This document shows positions 17,938 to 25,189 of a DNA stretch of 64,000 nucleotides, piece by piece. The stretch comes from an uncultured Treponema sp. (GTDB lineage: Bacteria; Spirochaetota; Spirochaetia; Treponematales; Treponemataceae). Under the pieces are notes generated by a model. That model was not told the DNA's origin and did not search any database. It saw only the letters and a program-made list of their open reading frames with translations. The stretch spans positions 1 through 64,000 of the forward strand of contig CAMVDX010000003.1 of NCBI GenBank assembly GCA_947166355.1, given 5' to 3'. Each line of letters opens with the position of its first letter. Within the stretch, counting starts at the first letter, position 1. Both the position numbers and the translations under genes were made by a program.

Positions 17938-17971
17938 TTTTGTACCTCTTATAATTAAAAAATGTTTATCT

Positions 17972-18000
17972 ATTATACCGCTTTGATTGTAAGTATTCAA
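17972..18000 (-). promoter_or_regulatory. Predicted sigma-70 promoter of thrS
   Basis: Minus strand: TTGAAT (17995-18000), 17-bp spacer, TATAAT (17972-17977). It overlaps the divergent hslO promoter, so the two polymerase sites should compete. Confidence 0.7.
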
Positions 18001-18015
18001 TAAATCTACTATATT
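17987..18015 (+). promoter_or_regulatory. Predicted hslO promoter, leaderless transcript
   Basis: TTGTAA (17987-17992), 17-bp spacer, TATATT (18010-18015). The predicted +1 is 18022, the A of an ATG codon. The box overlaps the divergent thrS promoter. Confidence 0.6.
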
Positions 18016-18021
18016 ATGTTT

Positions 18022-18990
18022 ATGATAAAAGCACAAATTACAGATAAAGAGCTTACTGCTCACTTAGATAAAATTGAAGCCGATCAGCTTCGCATTTTTA
18101 CAATGGCTGATGGTCGTATCCGCGGAGCACTTTTTCACGGAACAAGATTTGTAAACCAGATGAGAGCACAGCACAATTTGGGAATTCTCGAAACCTATAT
18201 TCTGGGGCAGGCCAGCCTTTGCGGTGCCCTTACAATTCCTATGATGAAGGGTATGGAGCATACCCTGATTCGTTTTGAAGGTACAGGTCCTGCTGATGGA
18301 TACACTGTAGAAGCTGATTCAACCGGTTATGTAAGAAGCTACCTTGAAAACGAACATATTCCTATTGAAAAACCTTTAGAAAACTGGAACTTAAAGCCAT
18401 TTCTTGGACATGGAAATATTACTTTTTCACGCATTCATAAAGATGATAAATATCCTCAGTCTTCTACAGTAGACGTAGACGGTGAAAATATTGCAATAGA
18501 TTTTGCATCTTATTTTGCCCAGAGCGAACAGATTAACACTGCCTTTAATTCAAGCATTCAGTTTGATAAGGCGGGTAGGGTAATAGGAGCCGGTGCAATG
18601 TACATTCAGATTATGCCAAAGACCGGTGGTACTGCAGAACTCGGTTCTCAGGTAGACAGTCATGCCGAAGAAGATGCTGATGAAGAAGATTTATTACGCC
18701 GTGTAGAAAACGCCTTCCGAGCCTGCCCGAGCATAGGTCAGCTTTACAGCGAAGGAGAAGTTGATTCTGAAGATATTATTCTGGGACTTTTCAGAGAATT
18801 TAATCCTATAATTACAATGAAACGTGATATAGTTTTTGACTGCCCATGCAGTAAGGAATACTACATAGAACACATAAGAGGTCTCCCGGCAAAAGACCTT
18901 GAAGATATCAGAAAGAACGGCCCCGACCCTCTGGAAGTTGTGTGTCGTAAATGCGGCTCTGTTTACCACATTCCGGTAAGCGAGATCTAA
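18022..18990 (+). CDS. hslO: Hsp33 redox-regulated chaperone
   Basis: Cytoplasmic holdase chaperone switched on by oxidation. 322 residues from the ATG at 18022; an ATG two codons earlier (18016) lies inside the -10 region and is less likely. The C-terminal zinc centre is intact: Cys274 and Cys276 (CPC) with Cys308 and Cys311 (CRKC). The N-terminal domain shows the family's [13 protein letters not shown]-type stretch. There is no Shine-Dalgarno sequence; the promoter geometry predicts a leaderless mRNA. Confidence 0.93.
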   Translation: MIKAQITDKELTAHLDKIEADQLRIFTMADGRIRGALFHGTRFVNQMRAQHNLGILETYILGQASLCGALTIPMMKGMEHTLIRFEGTGPADGYTVEADSTGYVRSYLENEHIPIEKPLENWNLKPFLGHGNITFSRIHKDDKYPQSSTVDVDGENIAIDFASYFAQSEQINTAFNSSIQFDKAGRVIGAGAMYIQIMPKTGGTAELGSQVDSHAEEDADEEDLLRRVENAFRACPSIGQLYSEGEVDSEDIILGLFREFNPIITMKRDIVFDCPCSKEYYIEHIRGLPAKDLEDIRKNGPDPLEVVCRKCGSVYHIPVSEI

Positions 18991-18998
18991 GAAGAATG

Positions 18999-19113
18999 GA
19001 TTGCGGCTTGATAATGCATTTCAAGCCGCAAAACGAGTGAGTCAAGGCTTTAAGCGAAAGCGTGCCTTGACCACTCGTATTGCCACGTCGCCCTACGGGC
19101 TCCTCGCAATGAC
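18999..19113. repeat. Hairpins and dispersed repeat units downstream of hslO
   Basis: Three units in a row. A perfect 9-bp hairpin (gcggcttga / tcaagccgc, 19004-19030). A longer palindrome (19033-19079) containing gtcaaggc / gccttgac, which recurs at 19391-19436. Then 19078-19113, a unit with ctcctcgcaatgacg that is nearly the reverse complement of 62049-62082. No gene is seen. Confidence 0.75.
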
Positions 19114-19174
19114 GCTTCCGCGCGAAAGATATAGAATATAATCATTTAGAGATTTAATAAATAAACTGTAAATG

Positions 19175-19306
19175 CAAAATAAAATGTGCGCGAGCGAATC
19201 GAGGCTACAAACTGCATTGATGGGCGCGAGCCGAAGGCGAGTCAAATTCCACTAAGCCCATCACCGCAGTTTGCAGACTCGAGCAGCGGAAGCACATTTT
19301 ATTTTG
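19175..19306. repeat. 132-bp palindromic element
   Basis: Perfect 15-bp outer arms (caaaataaaatgtgc at 19175-19189 and its complement at 19292-19306). An inner pair contains caaactgc / gcagtttg and gatgggc / gcccatc. The short frame through it has no other support. Confidence 0.82.
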
Positions 19307-19329
19307 TAAGATTTCAATTCTTTTTTTAC

Positions 19330-19358
19330 TTGACGGTAATCAATAATATGATTATATT
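19330..19358 (+). promoter_or_regulatory. Predicted promoter of tmRNA
   Basis: TTGACG (19330-19335), 17-bp spacer, TATATT (19353-19358). Predicted start near 19365, giving an ~86-base 5' leader that must be removed by processing. Confidence 0.65.
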
Positions 19359-19359
19359 C

Positions 19360-19437
19360 AAGGTTGATAATTATTTTATCAACCTTGAAAACGACTGAGT
19401 CAAGGCTTTAAGCAAAGCGTGCCTTGACCAGGCGTAT
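19360..19437 (+). repeat. Hairpin and repeat unit in the tmRNA 5' leader
   Basis: A perfect 11-bp hairpin (aaggttgataa / ttatcaacctt, 19360-19386) is followed by a second copy (19391-19436) of the gtcaaggc / gccttgac palindrome found at 19033-19079. Both lie between the predicted promoter and the mature tmRNA 5' end. Confidence 0.7.
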
Positions 19438-19450
19438 TCATATATCGTAA

Positions 19451-19832
19451 GGGGGTGTCCCGGTTTCGACGGAATTGGGAAATCTTGTACTGCAGGTAGG
19501 GGTGAAGGTCCCTTAAACTGACGACAAAATAACTGCAATTTTCGCAAGAAAAGAAGAAGAAGCTGATGAGGCTTCTTTCGAAGCAGAAGCACTCGCTGCG
19601 TAAGTAGCCGTGCAGGAACTCAGGTGGCCCTGTTCCGCGTTGCCTGATGTTCTTTTACCTTATCGGGACTTGCTGTGCATTGTGTCTGGTCTTTGCACGG
19701 GACTTTTAATCAGAATACGGAGGCGACGCTTGTTATGCTGCTACCGGCTCCCGACAACCACCTCGCATAACTAAACTTGTAGATGTACCTGGTTTACTTT
19801 TTCGGACGGGAGTTCAATTCTCCCCACCTCCA
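19451..19832 (+). ncRNA. ssrA: Transfer-messenger RNA (tmRNA)
   Basis: Rescues stalled ribosomes and tags the nascent protein for proteolysis. The tRNA-like ends pair as GGGGGTG (19451-19457) with CACCTCC (19825-19831), discriminator A at 19832, CCA not encoded. The T arm reads GGGAG TTCAATT CTCCC and the 5' part has GGTTTCGACGG. A tag frame runs to TAA at 19601-19603 and ends FEAEALAA. If the resume codon is GCA at 19535 the tag has 22 residues and begins AIFARK. If it is GCA at 19544 the tag has 19. Both are longer and more acidic than usual. Confidence 0.97.
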
Positions 19833-19834
19833 GT

Positions 19835-19866
19835 AAAAGCTTCGTGGAAACACGAAGCTTTTTTTA
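19835..19866 (+). terminator. tmRNA terminator
   Basis: Perfect stem aaaagcttcgtg / cacgaagctttt with loop gaaa and a T run, two bases after the tmRNA 3' end. Confidence 0.92.
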
Positions 19867-19880
19867 TGTACTGTGTTATG

Positions 19881-20024
19881 GGAGAATTGAACTCCGCGGA
19901 GTGAGCGCCGAGCGAATAGCGAGGAAAAGGCGCCATGGATGGCGCCGGAAGCGAACGTAGACGGGGTGGAGGGATAAAACAGGATGTTTTAGCCCGTAGC
20001 CCAGTTCAATTCTCCCCACCTCCA
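19881..20024 (+). repeat. Insert ending in a direct copy of the tmRNA 3' end
   Basis: 20003-20024 repeats the last 22 bases of tmRNA (19811-19832) at an offset of exactly 192 bp. Near the other end, 19881-19893 (ggagaattgaact) is an inverted copy of the tmRNA T arm. Between them lie palindromic repeat units (ggcgccatggatggcgcc, 19930-19947). A related unit recurs at 20111-20165. The rest of tmRNA is not duplicated, so this is not a second gene. Confidence 0.88.
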
Positions 20025-20064
20025 AATAAAAAATGACTTTGCTTAACAAAGTCATTTTTTATTT
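20024..20064 (+). terminator. Second terminator, behind the tmRNA 3'-end copy
   Basis: Perfect 18-bp stem (aaataaaaaatgactttg and its complement) with a five-base loop and T-rich tail. It follows the duplicated tmRNA end just as the first terminator follows the real one, but the stem sequence differs. Confidence 0.85.
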
Positions 20065-20065
20065 A

Positions 20066-20170
20066 ACTAGTTTTTGCTTTGCAAAAACTAGCTTGTGAAC
20101 TATTAATTTCTCCGCGGAGTGAGCGCTGAGCGAATAGCGAGGAATAGGCGCCAGGGATGGCGCCGACCGT
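20066..20170. repeat. Hairpin plus second copy of the tmRNA-linked repeat unit
   Basis: Contains ctagtttttgctttgcaaaaactag (split hairpin, 20066-20091) and, at 20111-20165, a near copy of 19895-19950: gcggagtgagcgc, gagcgaatagcgagga and ggcgcca-ggatggcgcc in the same order. No gene is seen in 20065-20224. Confidence 0.75.
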
Positions 20171-20224
20171 ATTTGTGCGCCTTTCCGCTATCATTTACGG
20201 AGACTGACAGAGGGTTACTTTATT

Positions 20225-22219
20225 TTAAACTAATTTTTTTAGAATTATATAAGTAATATCATCATTAAAATTATCAGTGCCTGAGAATTTTTCAAGAGCA
20301 GCGGGAAGCGCATTTACCTGAGATTCAACATTTTTCCAGATATTTTCCTTAAATACTGATAAAACTCCATCTACACCAAAATATTGTTTTTCTGAATTTG
20401 TACATTCCGTAATTCCATCAGTATAAAGTACAAGCTCATCGCCTTTATTCATATTAAACTTTACAGTTTCAAAATTTATAGGAAAGTCTGGAATTCCAAT
20501 TGCGCCAAACTGATTTATACCTTCCTGCTCAATTGGAGCAACTTCACCTGCCTGTGACTTATATAAAATCGCCTTAGGATGTCCTGCATTTACAAGTTCA
20601 TAATTATCTTTATTAAAGCGAATCAGCATACCTGTAAGGTAGTTTTCAATACTTCCTTTTTCGGTAATGATTCTGTCATTAATTTTAGTCATTACTTCAT
20701 TCAAAGGCTTTTTAATACCTTTACGAAATTCCTGTTCAATTATATTTTTTACGAGCATTGTAACAAGTCCCGAAGCAATTCCATGACCCGAGATATCAAA
20801 AATACCAATACCGTCAAGTTTATTTTCAGACATAAAGACAATATATAAGTCTCCGGAAACTCCTGCCATTGCCTTAAATGCAATGTTTAGTTCCCAATCC
20901 TTTAATTCACTTGTATCAATTTTATAAAAACTCTTTTGAACAAAGCCTGCAAGTTCTATTTCCTGTAAAGCTCTGTCTTTTTCTTTTTCCAGAGCATCAG
21001 TTCTGTCAGAAACAAGCTGTTCAAGGTTTTTGTTCATGTATTCAACTTTATTTGCAAGATTTACAAATCGTATAATAAGCATGCTGAGAAAAAGAAAGAT
21101 AACGATAATCCAGCTGCTGGCAAGCATAAGAGAATTTACATTTTTCTTAAAACATAAATAAGCTATCGCCTGAACTAGCAGTGAAAAATATATCGGTACA
21201 AAGCCAAGAATAAAATGAAGAATCTTTTTTTCTTTATTCTTTATTGATATAACGAATATTTTAATAGGGAAAATGAAAAGAATTATCATTATAATAAAGC
21301 CAATACGAAGAAGTTTTCTTGTAATAACAATATCTGAGCCCATGAACATAAGCCCTACGGCAAATACAGTCATTGCAAGGCGAAAAGCTTTACCAAATGT
21401 TTTTTCTTTATAACCGAGAAAATCTCTTGTAAAATTAATGATACAATAGCAGGTGAATAGAGGAGCCGCACCATTAAAAACTTTTTCGAATAAAAGAAAC
21501 GAATACTTATTTTTGTAAATTACTGAATATTCACCTATGTAAAAAACAAGAAGGTAAAAAGCCGTTGAAAGACAGAGAACCGCAAAAGACAAATTTTCTT
21601 TTTCAGATCTGCGTAATACATAAAGGAAAAAATATATAAGGAAAACAATTAAAAGTACGACTGAAAAAATCATGTAAATCTTTGAATTTACAAGATTGTC
21701 AAATTCAGCCTTATGAACTATATCTTCATAATCAGAAAAGAAAGGAACAGATCTGATTGTTCCATAATCATGACACCATATACATATAGTAATAGTATTT
21801 GTTCCAGAAAAGTTTATATAATCTTTTGGAACTTTATAATATGAAGAACGTTCACCTTCTGTAAACTCATGAGGTGGGAAAAAACCTGACTGACCGATAA
21901 GATTATCGTTAATATAGACTTTTGACGCAATTTTAAGGCGTCCGACAAAAAGACCGAAATCTTTATGCTTATAAGCTTGAGGAAGCGTAAAGTTCTTTTT
22001 CAAAAAAATATAGCCGGTACGATTTTCAAGCAGCGAAGAAAGATGAGTTAAATCATCATTAGGTAAATCATAAAATTCTGCAGGTCCACCGACATCTGAA
22101 TATTTCCAGCCGGAAGTAAGATATACACGATTATTCAGAATATTAGAATTTTCTTTACATGAAAAAAGAAAACAAGAGAAGAAAATAAATATTGATAAAA
22201 AAAGGACTCTGTTTTTCAA
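20225..22219 (-). CDS. Membrane sensor with SpoIIE-type PP2C phosphatase
   Basis: 664 residues. The N-terminus looks like a lipoprotein or signal sequence (FLFSCKEN around residue 20). Residues ~30-160 form an extracytoplasmic beta-rich sensor of the 7TMR-DISM type, followed by seven membrane helices (about 180-390), a short coiled coil, and a SpoIIE-like PP2C phosphatase (~430-664; GDLYIVFM, FDISGHGIASGL, LYTDGITE). It should dephosphorylate a STAS protein in response to an outside signal; the STAS gene is two genes upstream. TTG is the start, with GGGG four bases before it. Last gene of the signalling operon. Confidence 0.85.
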   Translation of the reverse strand: MKNRVLFLSIFIFFSCFLFSCKENSNILNNRVYLTSGWKYSDVGGPAEFYDLPNDDLTHLSSLLENRTGYIFLKKNFTLPQAYKHKDFGLFVGRLKIASKVYINDNLIGQSGFFPPHEFTEGERSSYYKVPKDYINFSGTNTITICIWCHDYGTIRSVPFFSDYEDIVHKAEFDNLVNSKIYMIFSVVLLIVFLIYFFLYVLRRSEKENLSFAVLCLSTAFYLLVFYIGEYSVIYKNKYSFLLFEKVFNGAAPLFTCYCIINFTRDFLGYKEKTFGKAFRLAMTVFAVGLMFMGSDIVITRKLLRIGFIIMIILFIFPIKIFVISIKNKEKKILHFILGFVPIYFSLLVQAIAYLCFKKNVNSLMLASSWIIVIFLFLSMLIIRFVNLANKVEYMNKNLEQLVSDRTDALEKEKDRALQEIELAGFVQKSFYKIDTSELKDWELNIAFKAMAGVSGDLYIVFMSENKLDGIGIFDISGHGIASGLVTMLVKNIIEQEFRKGIKKPLNEVMTKINDRIITEKGSIENYLTGMLIRFNKDNYELVNAGHPKAILYKSQAGEVAPIEQEGINQFGAIGIPDFPINFETVKFNMNKGDELVLYTDGITECTNSEKQYFGVDGVLSVFKENIWKNVESQVNALPAALEKFSGTDNFNDDITYIILKKLV

Positions 22220-22325
22220 ATTTCCCCAAAAAAAATACCTGTAAAACTTATATTAGCCTTAGTAATAAAACGGACTCTTTATAAATTTTTACAGGTACTT
22301 TTATAATAAAAAAAATAAAGTTTAA

Positions 22326-22880
22326 TTACTCGCCGTCGTGGTTCGCATTATGGAATTTCTGCTGATACTTTTTAAGCATTGCAACAGCATTTCTTTTTCC
22401 ATTATAAACAAAGCCGCCATTCCAATATTCAAGAGCAGCAAAAAGCGCATTACCACCATCCTGACTGTCTGATTCCTTTGTTCGGAATGAAACGTAGTTT
22501 GAAAGTTCCATGAAATCATTGTTGTGAAGACATTCAAGACGCTTTTTATTAAAGTCGTTCCATTTTTCCAAATCCTGGAAACCTTCACCTTCATCTTGTA
22601 CAATTATATGAGCATGTGTAGGGCTGAATGAATACCATACAGTTACTTTTTTGTTAATGTCACAGTGGTTACCGTGTTTTACAGCATTCTTAATAACTTC
22701 ACTAATCTGCTGTTCGAGAAGATTCAATTCTTTGATTTCTGTAGGTGCCGACTGAACAATCAGCAAGGTAAAATAGCGAATCTGTCTGAAATCAGAAGGA
22801 AATTCCTTCTTAAGCATATTCGTTTTGTCAAATAAAGGGTCATTCTCATCCGATCTGAGTTCCTTAAATTCCTGAACCAT
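22326..22880 (-). CDS. RsbW/SpoIIAB-like serine kinase (HATPase)
   Basis: 184-residue GHKL ATPase of the anti-sigma-factor kinase type. The N box is EVIKNAVKHGN (Asn65) and the G1 box VQDEGEGF (about 97-104). The first ~40 residues and the C-terminal ~50 are not typical of classical RsbW and may carry a partner-binding role. AGGAGG lies before the ATG. It sits between the STAS gene and a phosphatase gene, as expected for a partner-switching module. No sigma factor gene is adjacent, so its target is unknown. Confidence 0.85.
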   Translation of the reverse strand: MVQEFKELRSDENDPLFDKTNMLKKEFPSDFRQIRYFTLLIVQSAPTEIKELNLLEQQISEVIKNAVKHGNHCDINKKVTVWYSFSPTHAHIIVQDEGEGFQDLEKWNDFNKKRLECLHNNDFMELSNYVSFRTKESDSQDGGNALFAALEYWNGGFVYNGKRNAVAMLKKYQQKFHNANHDGE

Positions 22881-22930
22881 TCCAGTTCCTCCTGCAGTTG
22901 TTTACTTAAATTAAATGGATGGTGATAATA

Positions 22931-23269
22931 TTATTCTTTCACCATAAGAAGAGCTTCTTCAATACTGTTTGCAATAGGGAAGTAGCCCATGAGTTTGGTA
23001 AGTTCAATTACCTTTTTAACAGAACCATGAATATTTGCAATGGCAAGATTCAGATTCATCTTTTTGATTGTAGAACAGATATAAATAAGGGCACCAATTC
23101 CAGACGAATCGATGTAGTCTACCTGCTCGAGATTGATGACAAAGTTCTTTACATTTTTTTCAAGCATTTTCATAACCAGCTCTTTAAGCTTATATGAATT
23201 GTAAAGATCCATCTCACCGGTTACGTCAATGATGTAAACATCACCATTTTTTCGTATTTTAAGTTCCAT
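22931..23269 (-). CDS. STAS-domain anti-sigma factor antagonist
   Basis: 112-residue single STAS domain (SpoIIAA/RsbV type). The phosphorylation site lies in the motif DYIDSSGIGALI (DSSG at 54-57). Phosphorylated by the downstream RsbW-like kinase and dephosphorylated by the SpoIIE-type phosphatases on either side, it would switch partner binding. AAGGAG gives a strong ribosome site. Confidence 0.93.
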   Translation of the reverse strand: MELKIRKNGDVYIIDVTGEMDLYNSYKLKELVMKMLEKNVKNFVINLEQVDYIDSSGIGALIYICSTIKKMNLNLAIANIHGSVKKVIELTKLMGYFPIANSIEEALLMVKE

Positions 23270-23300
23270 ATTGAATCTCCTTTTTAACTCCTAATTTTAA

Positions 23301-24974
23301 TTATTGTATTTTTACAACCAAAAGGCTCTGATCATCATATTGCTGAGCAGCTCCACAATACTTTTTCAGATCATCTTTTACACGGTTAGAGATGTCTTTT
23401 GCAGCGGCACCGCTGTTCTTTACAATAACCTTTTTGAGATTTTCAATTGAGTATTGTACACCATTTTCATTGAGAGATTCAAGTAATCCGTCAGTACAAG
23501 TTACAAGAATATCTCCAGAATTAAGTTTAAGAGCAAAATTGCTGAATACAGTATCTTTTGTAACACCCATTGGTTCACTTGGAGAAGAAACCTGCTTCAT
23601 AGTTCCATCAGCAGCAGAGAAGTGGAATACAGGATTATTTCCACAGGTACTGATTTCGGCTTCTTTTGCAGTAGCATCATAATTAATAAGAGCAATACTT
23701 GCAAAGTGGTCAATCTTTGAGCTTTCAAGACAGATTCCACGGTTTGCCCATGACATAATTGTTGATGCAGACTGTGCTGTATGAACTGCAAGACGCAGAA
23801 TAGCACGAATCATAATCATTACGATAAGGGAGTTCATTCCCTTTCCTGCAACATCGGCCATTACAAATGAAATACGGTCTTTTCTTGAAACAAGAATATC
23901 ATAATAGTCACCGCAGACATTTTCTGCAGGCTGTGAATAGCAGCCGATTGAAAGGCCTGGAATAACAGGAAGCTTTGCAGGAAGCATATCTTTTTGATAT
24001 TTAGAAGCAATACTACCACCCTTGTTCAATTCAGTATGTTCAGCATAATCAAGGAAGCTGTAAAGCGGTTTCATTGCATTAGAAATTGCATCAGCAAGCA
24101 TTGTTGCATCATCAAAATCATCTTTATTGAATTTTTCGCTTTCAGGCTTTCTTGCAAGAGCAAGGAGACCGACAACTGAATCAAGCTGTCTAATTGGTGC
24201 GAATATATAGCTTCCACAGCGAAGGAATTCTTCAGGGCCGTTCTGATATACACGAGGATCTTTTACAGAGTCTGTAATAAGAACCGGCTGACCCTCTGTA
24301 AAAATCTGACCAAAAATATTTTCCTGTAACGGGAACTGAGCAAAACGGAGGTTTGTTTCTACACGGATTGGCTTGTGTGGAAGGTCTTCCGGCAGCTTAT
24401 ATGGAGGCGGGAAAGCACCCTTAAAGGATTTTACAGCAAGTGTGTTATCATAATCATCTGCAATAAGTATAATACAACCGTCAGCTTTAACTTTTTCTGT
24501 TACAAGGTCATTACAGTATTCGAGGAAGTTTTCCATACTGTTGTTATTTGTAAAGAATGTAGAAAGCTTTGCAATGAGGTTTTTGTTTATTTCATTGTAT
24601 TTTTGATTCTTTTCTTCAATCTGCTGAATAACGGCACGATTTACCATGTCATTATCGCGAGATGCAGTGATTTCTGCAGCTTTTTTTGCGGCTTTTTTCT
24701 CTTCAATCTTTTGCGGATTAATAAATGCCTTAATTATCAGATAAGGCAGAATAATCAGTTCTGCGAGAATGATTGTAAATACCAGATAGGTATAAAAACC
24801 ACTGATATTACAGTAGATTGAGCCTATTGCCATAACAAGTGATGCAATAAAAAATGCCAGACTTACTTTAGCTTTGTTTCTTAACTTGATAATCAGAAGA
24901 AAGATGAACAAAATTACACTGACACCGGCTGCAATAAAGAGCGGAATGTTGATGAAAGAATCAATTGTATACAA
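23301..24974 (-). CDS. Membrane GAF-SpoIIE-type PP2C phosphatase
   Basis: 557 residues. About three membrane helices in the first ~90, a short coiled coil, a GAF domain (~140-305; binds small ligands) and a SpoIIE-type PP2C phosphatase (~340-557; GDYYDILVS, ADVAGKGMNSL, CTDGLLE). It probably dephosphorylates the STAS protein encoded next to it. TTG is the start codon, six bases after AGGAG; no ATG is near. First gene of the operon, with a promoter and a structured leader at 25025-25094. Confidence 0.88.
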   Translation of the reverse strand: MYTIDSFINIPLFIAAGVSVILFIFLLIIKLRNKAKVSLAFFIASLVMAIGSIYCNISGFYTYLVFTIILAELIILPYLIIKAFINPQKIEEKKAAKKAAEITASRDNDMVNRAVIQQIEEKNQKYNEINKNLIAKLSTFFTNNNSMENFLEYCNDLVTEKVKADGCIILIADDYDNTLAVKSFKGAFPPPYKLPEDLPHKPIRVETNLRFAQFPLQENIFGQIFTEGQPVLITDSVKDPRVYQNGPEEFLRCGSYIFAPIRQLDSVVGLLALARKPESEKFNKDDFDDATMLADAISNAMKPLYSFLDYAEHTELNKGGSIASKYQKDMLPAKLPVIPGLSIGCYSQPAENVCGDYYDILVSRKDRISFVMADVAGKGMNSLIVMIMIRAILRLAVHTAQSASTIMSWANRGICLESSKIDHFASIALINYDATAKEAEISTCGNNPVFHFSAADGTMKQVSSPSEPMGVTKDTVFSNFALKLNSGDILVTCTDGLLESLNENGVQYSIENLKKVIVKNSGAAAKDISNRVKDDLKKYCGAAQQYDDQSLLVVKIQ

Positions 24975-24992
24975 GTTTTTCTCCTAATAGTT

Positions 24993-25055
24993 CGGCGTTA
25001 GCCTGCGGATAATTAAATCCGAACGCCGATAATATAGTATTACTATATTATCGGC
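24993..25055 (-). promoter_or_regulatory. Structured leader or operator of the partner-switching operon
   Basis: 25025-25055 is a perfect palindrome with 15-base arms (gccgataatatagta) around one central base. It begins about four bases after the predicted transcript start. A second hairpin follows (24994-25027; ggcgtt / aacgcc outside, cggat / atccg inside) and shares its border with the first, so the two could be mutually exclusive. It could act as a repressor operator or as a 5' UTR control element. Confidence 0.75.
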
Positions 25056-25065
25056 ATTATTTATG

Positions 25066-25094
25066 ATTTTAGCATTGAAATTTTCAGCAGTCAA
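25066..25094 (-). promoter_or_regulatory. Predicted promoter of the partner-switching operon
   Basis: Minus strand: TTGACT (25089-25094), 17-bp spacer, TAAAAT (25066-25071); predicted +1 near 25059. Confidence 0.7.
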
Positions 25095-25189
25095 GTTTTA
25101 TAAACATATATTTCGCAGTTAGAGGAAATGCCTTATGCAGCCATATGTCTGTTTTAGCTGGAATCTGTATGAAATCTACATTTTTAATA

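Noticed and set aside
19186-19398. 70-codon frame upstream of tmRNA
   Set aside because: Lies across the 132-bp palindrome and the tmRNA promoter, with no ribosome site.
20003-20024. Second tmRNA or tRNA gene
   Set aside because: Only the 3' terminal segment is duplicated; the matching 5' acceptor strand is missing.
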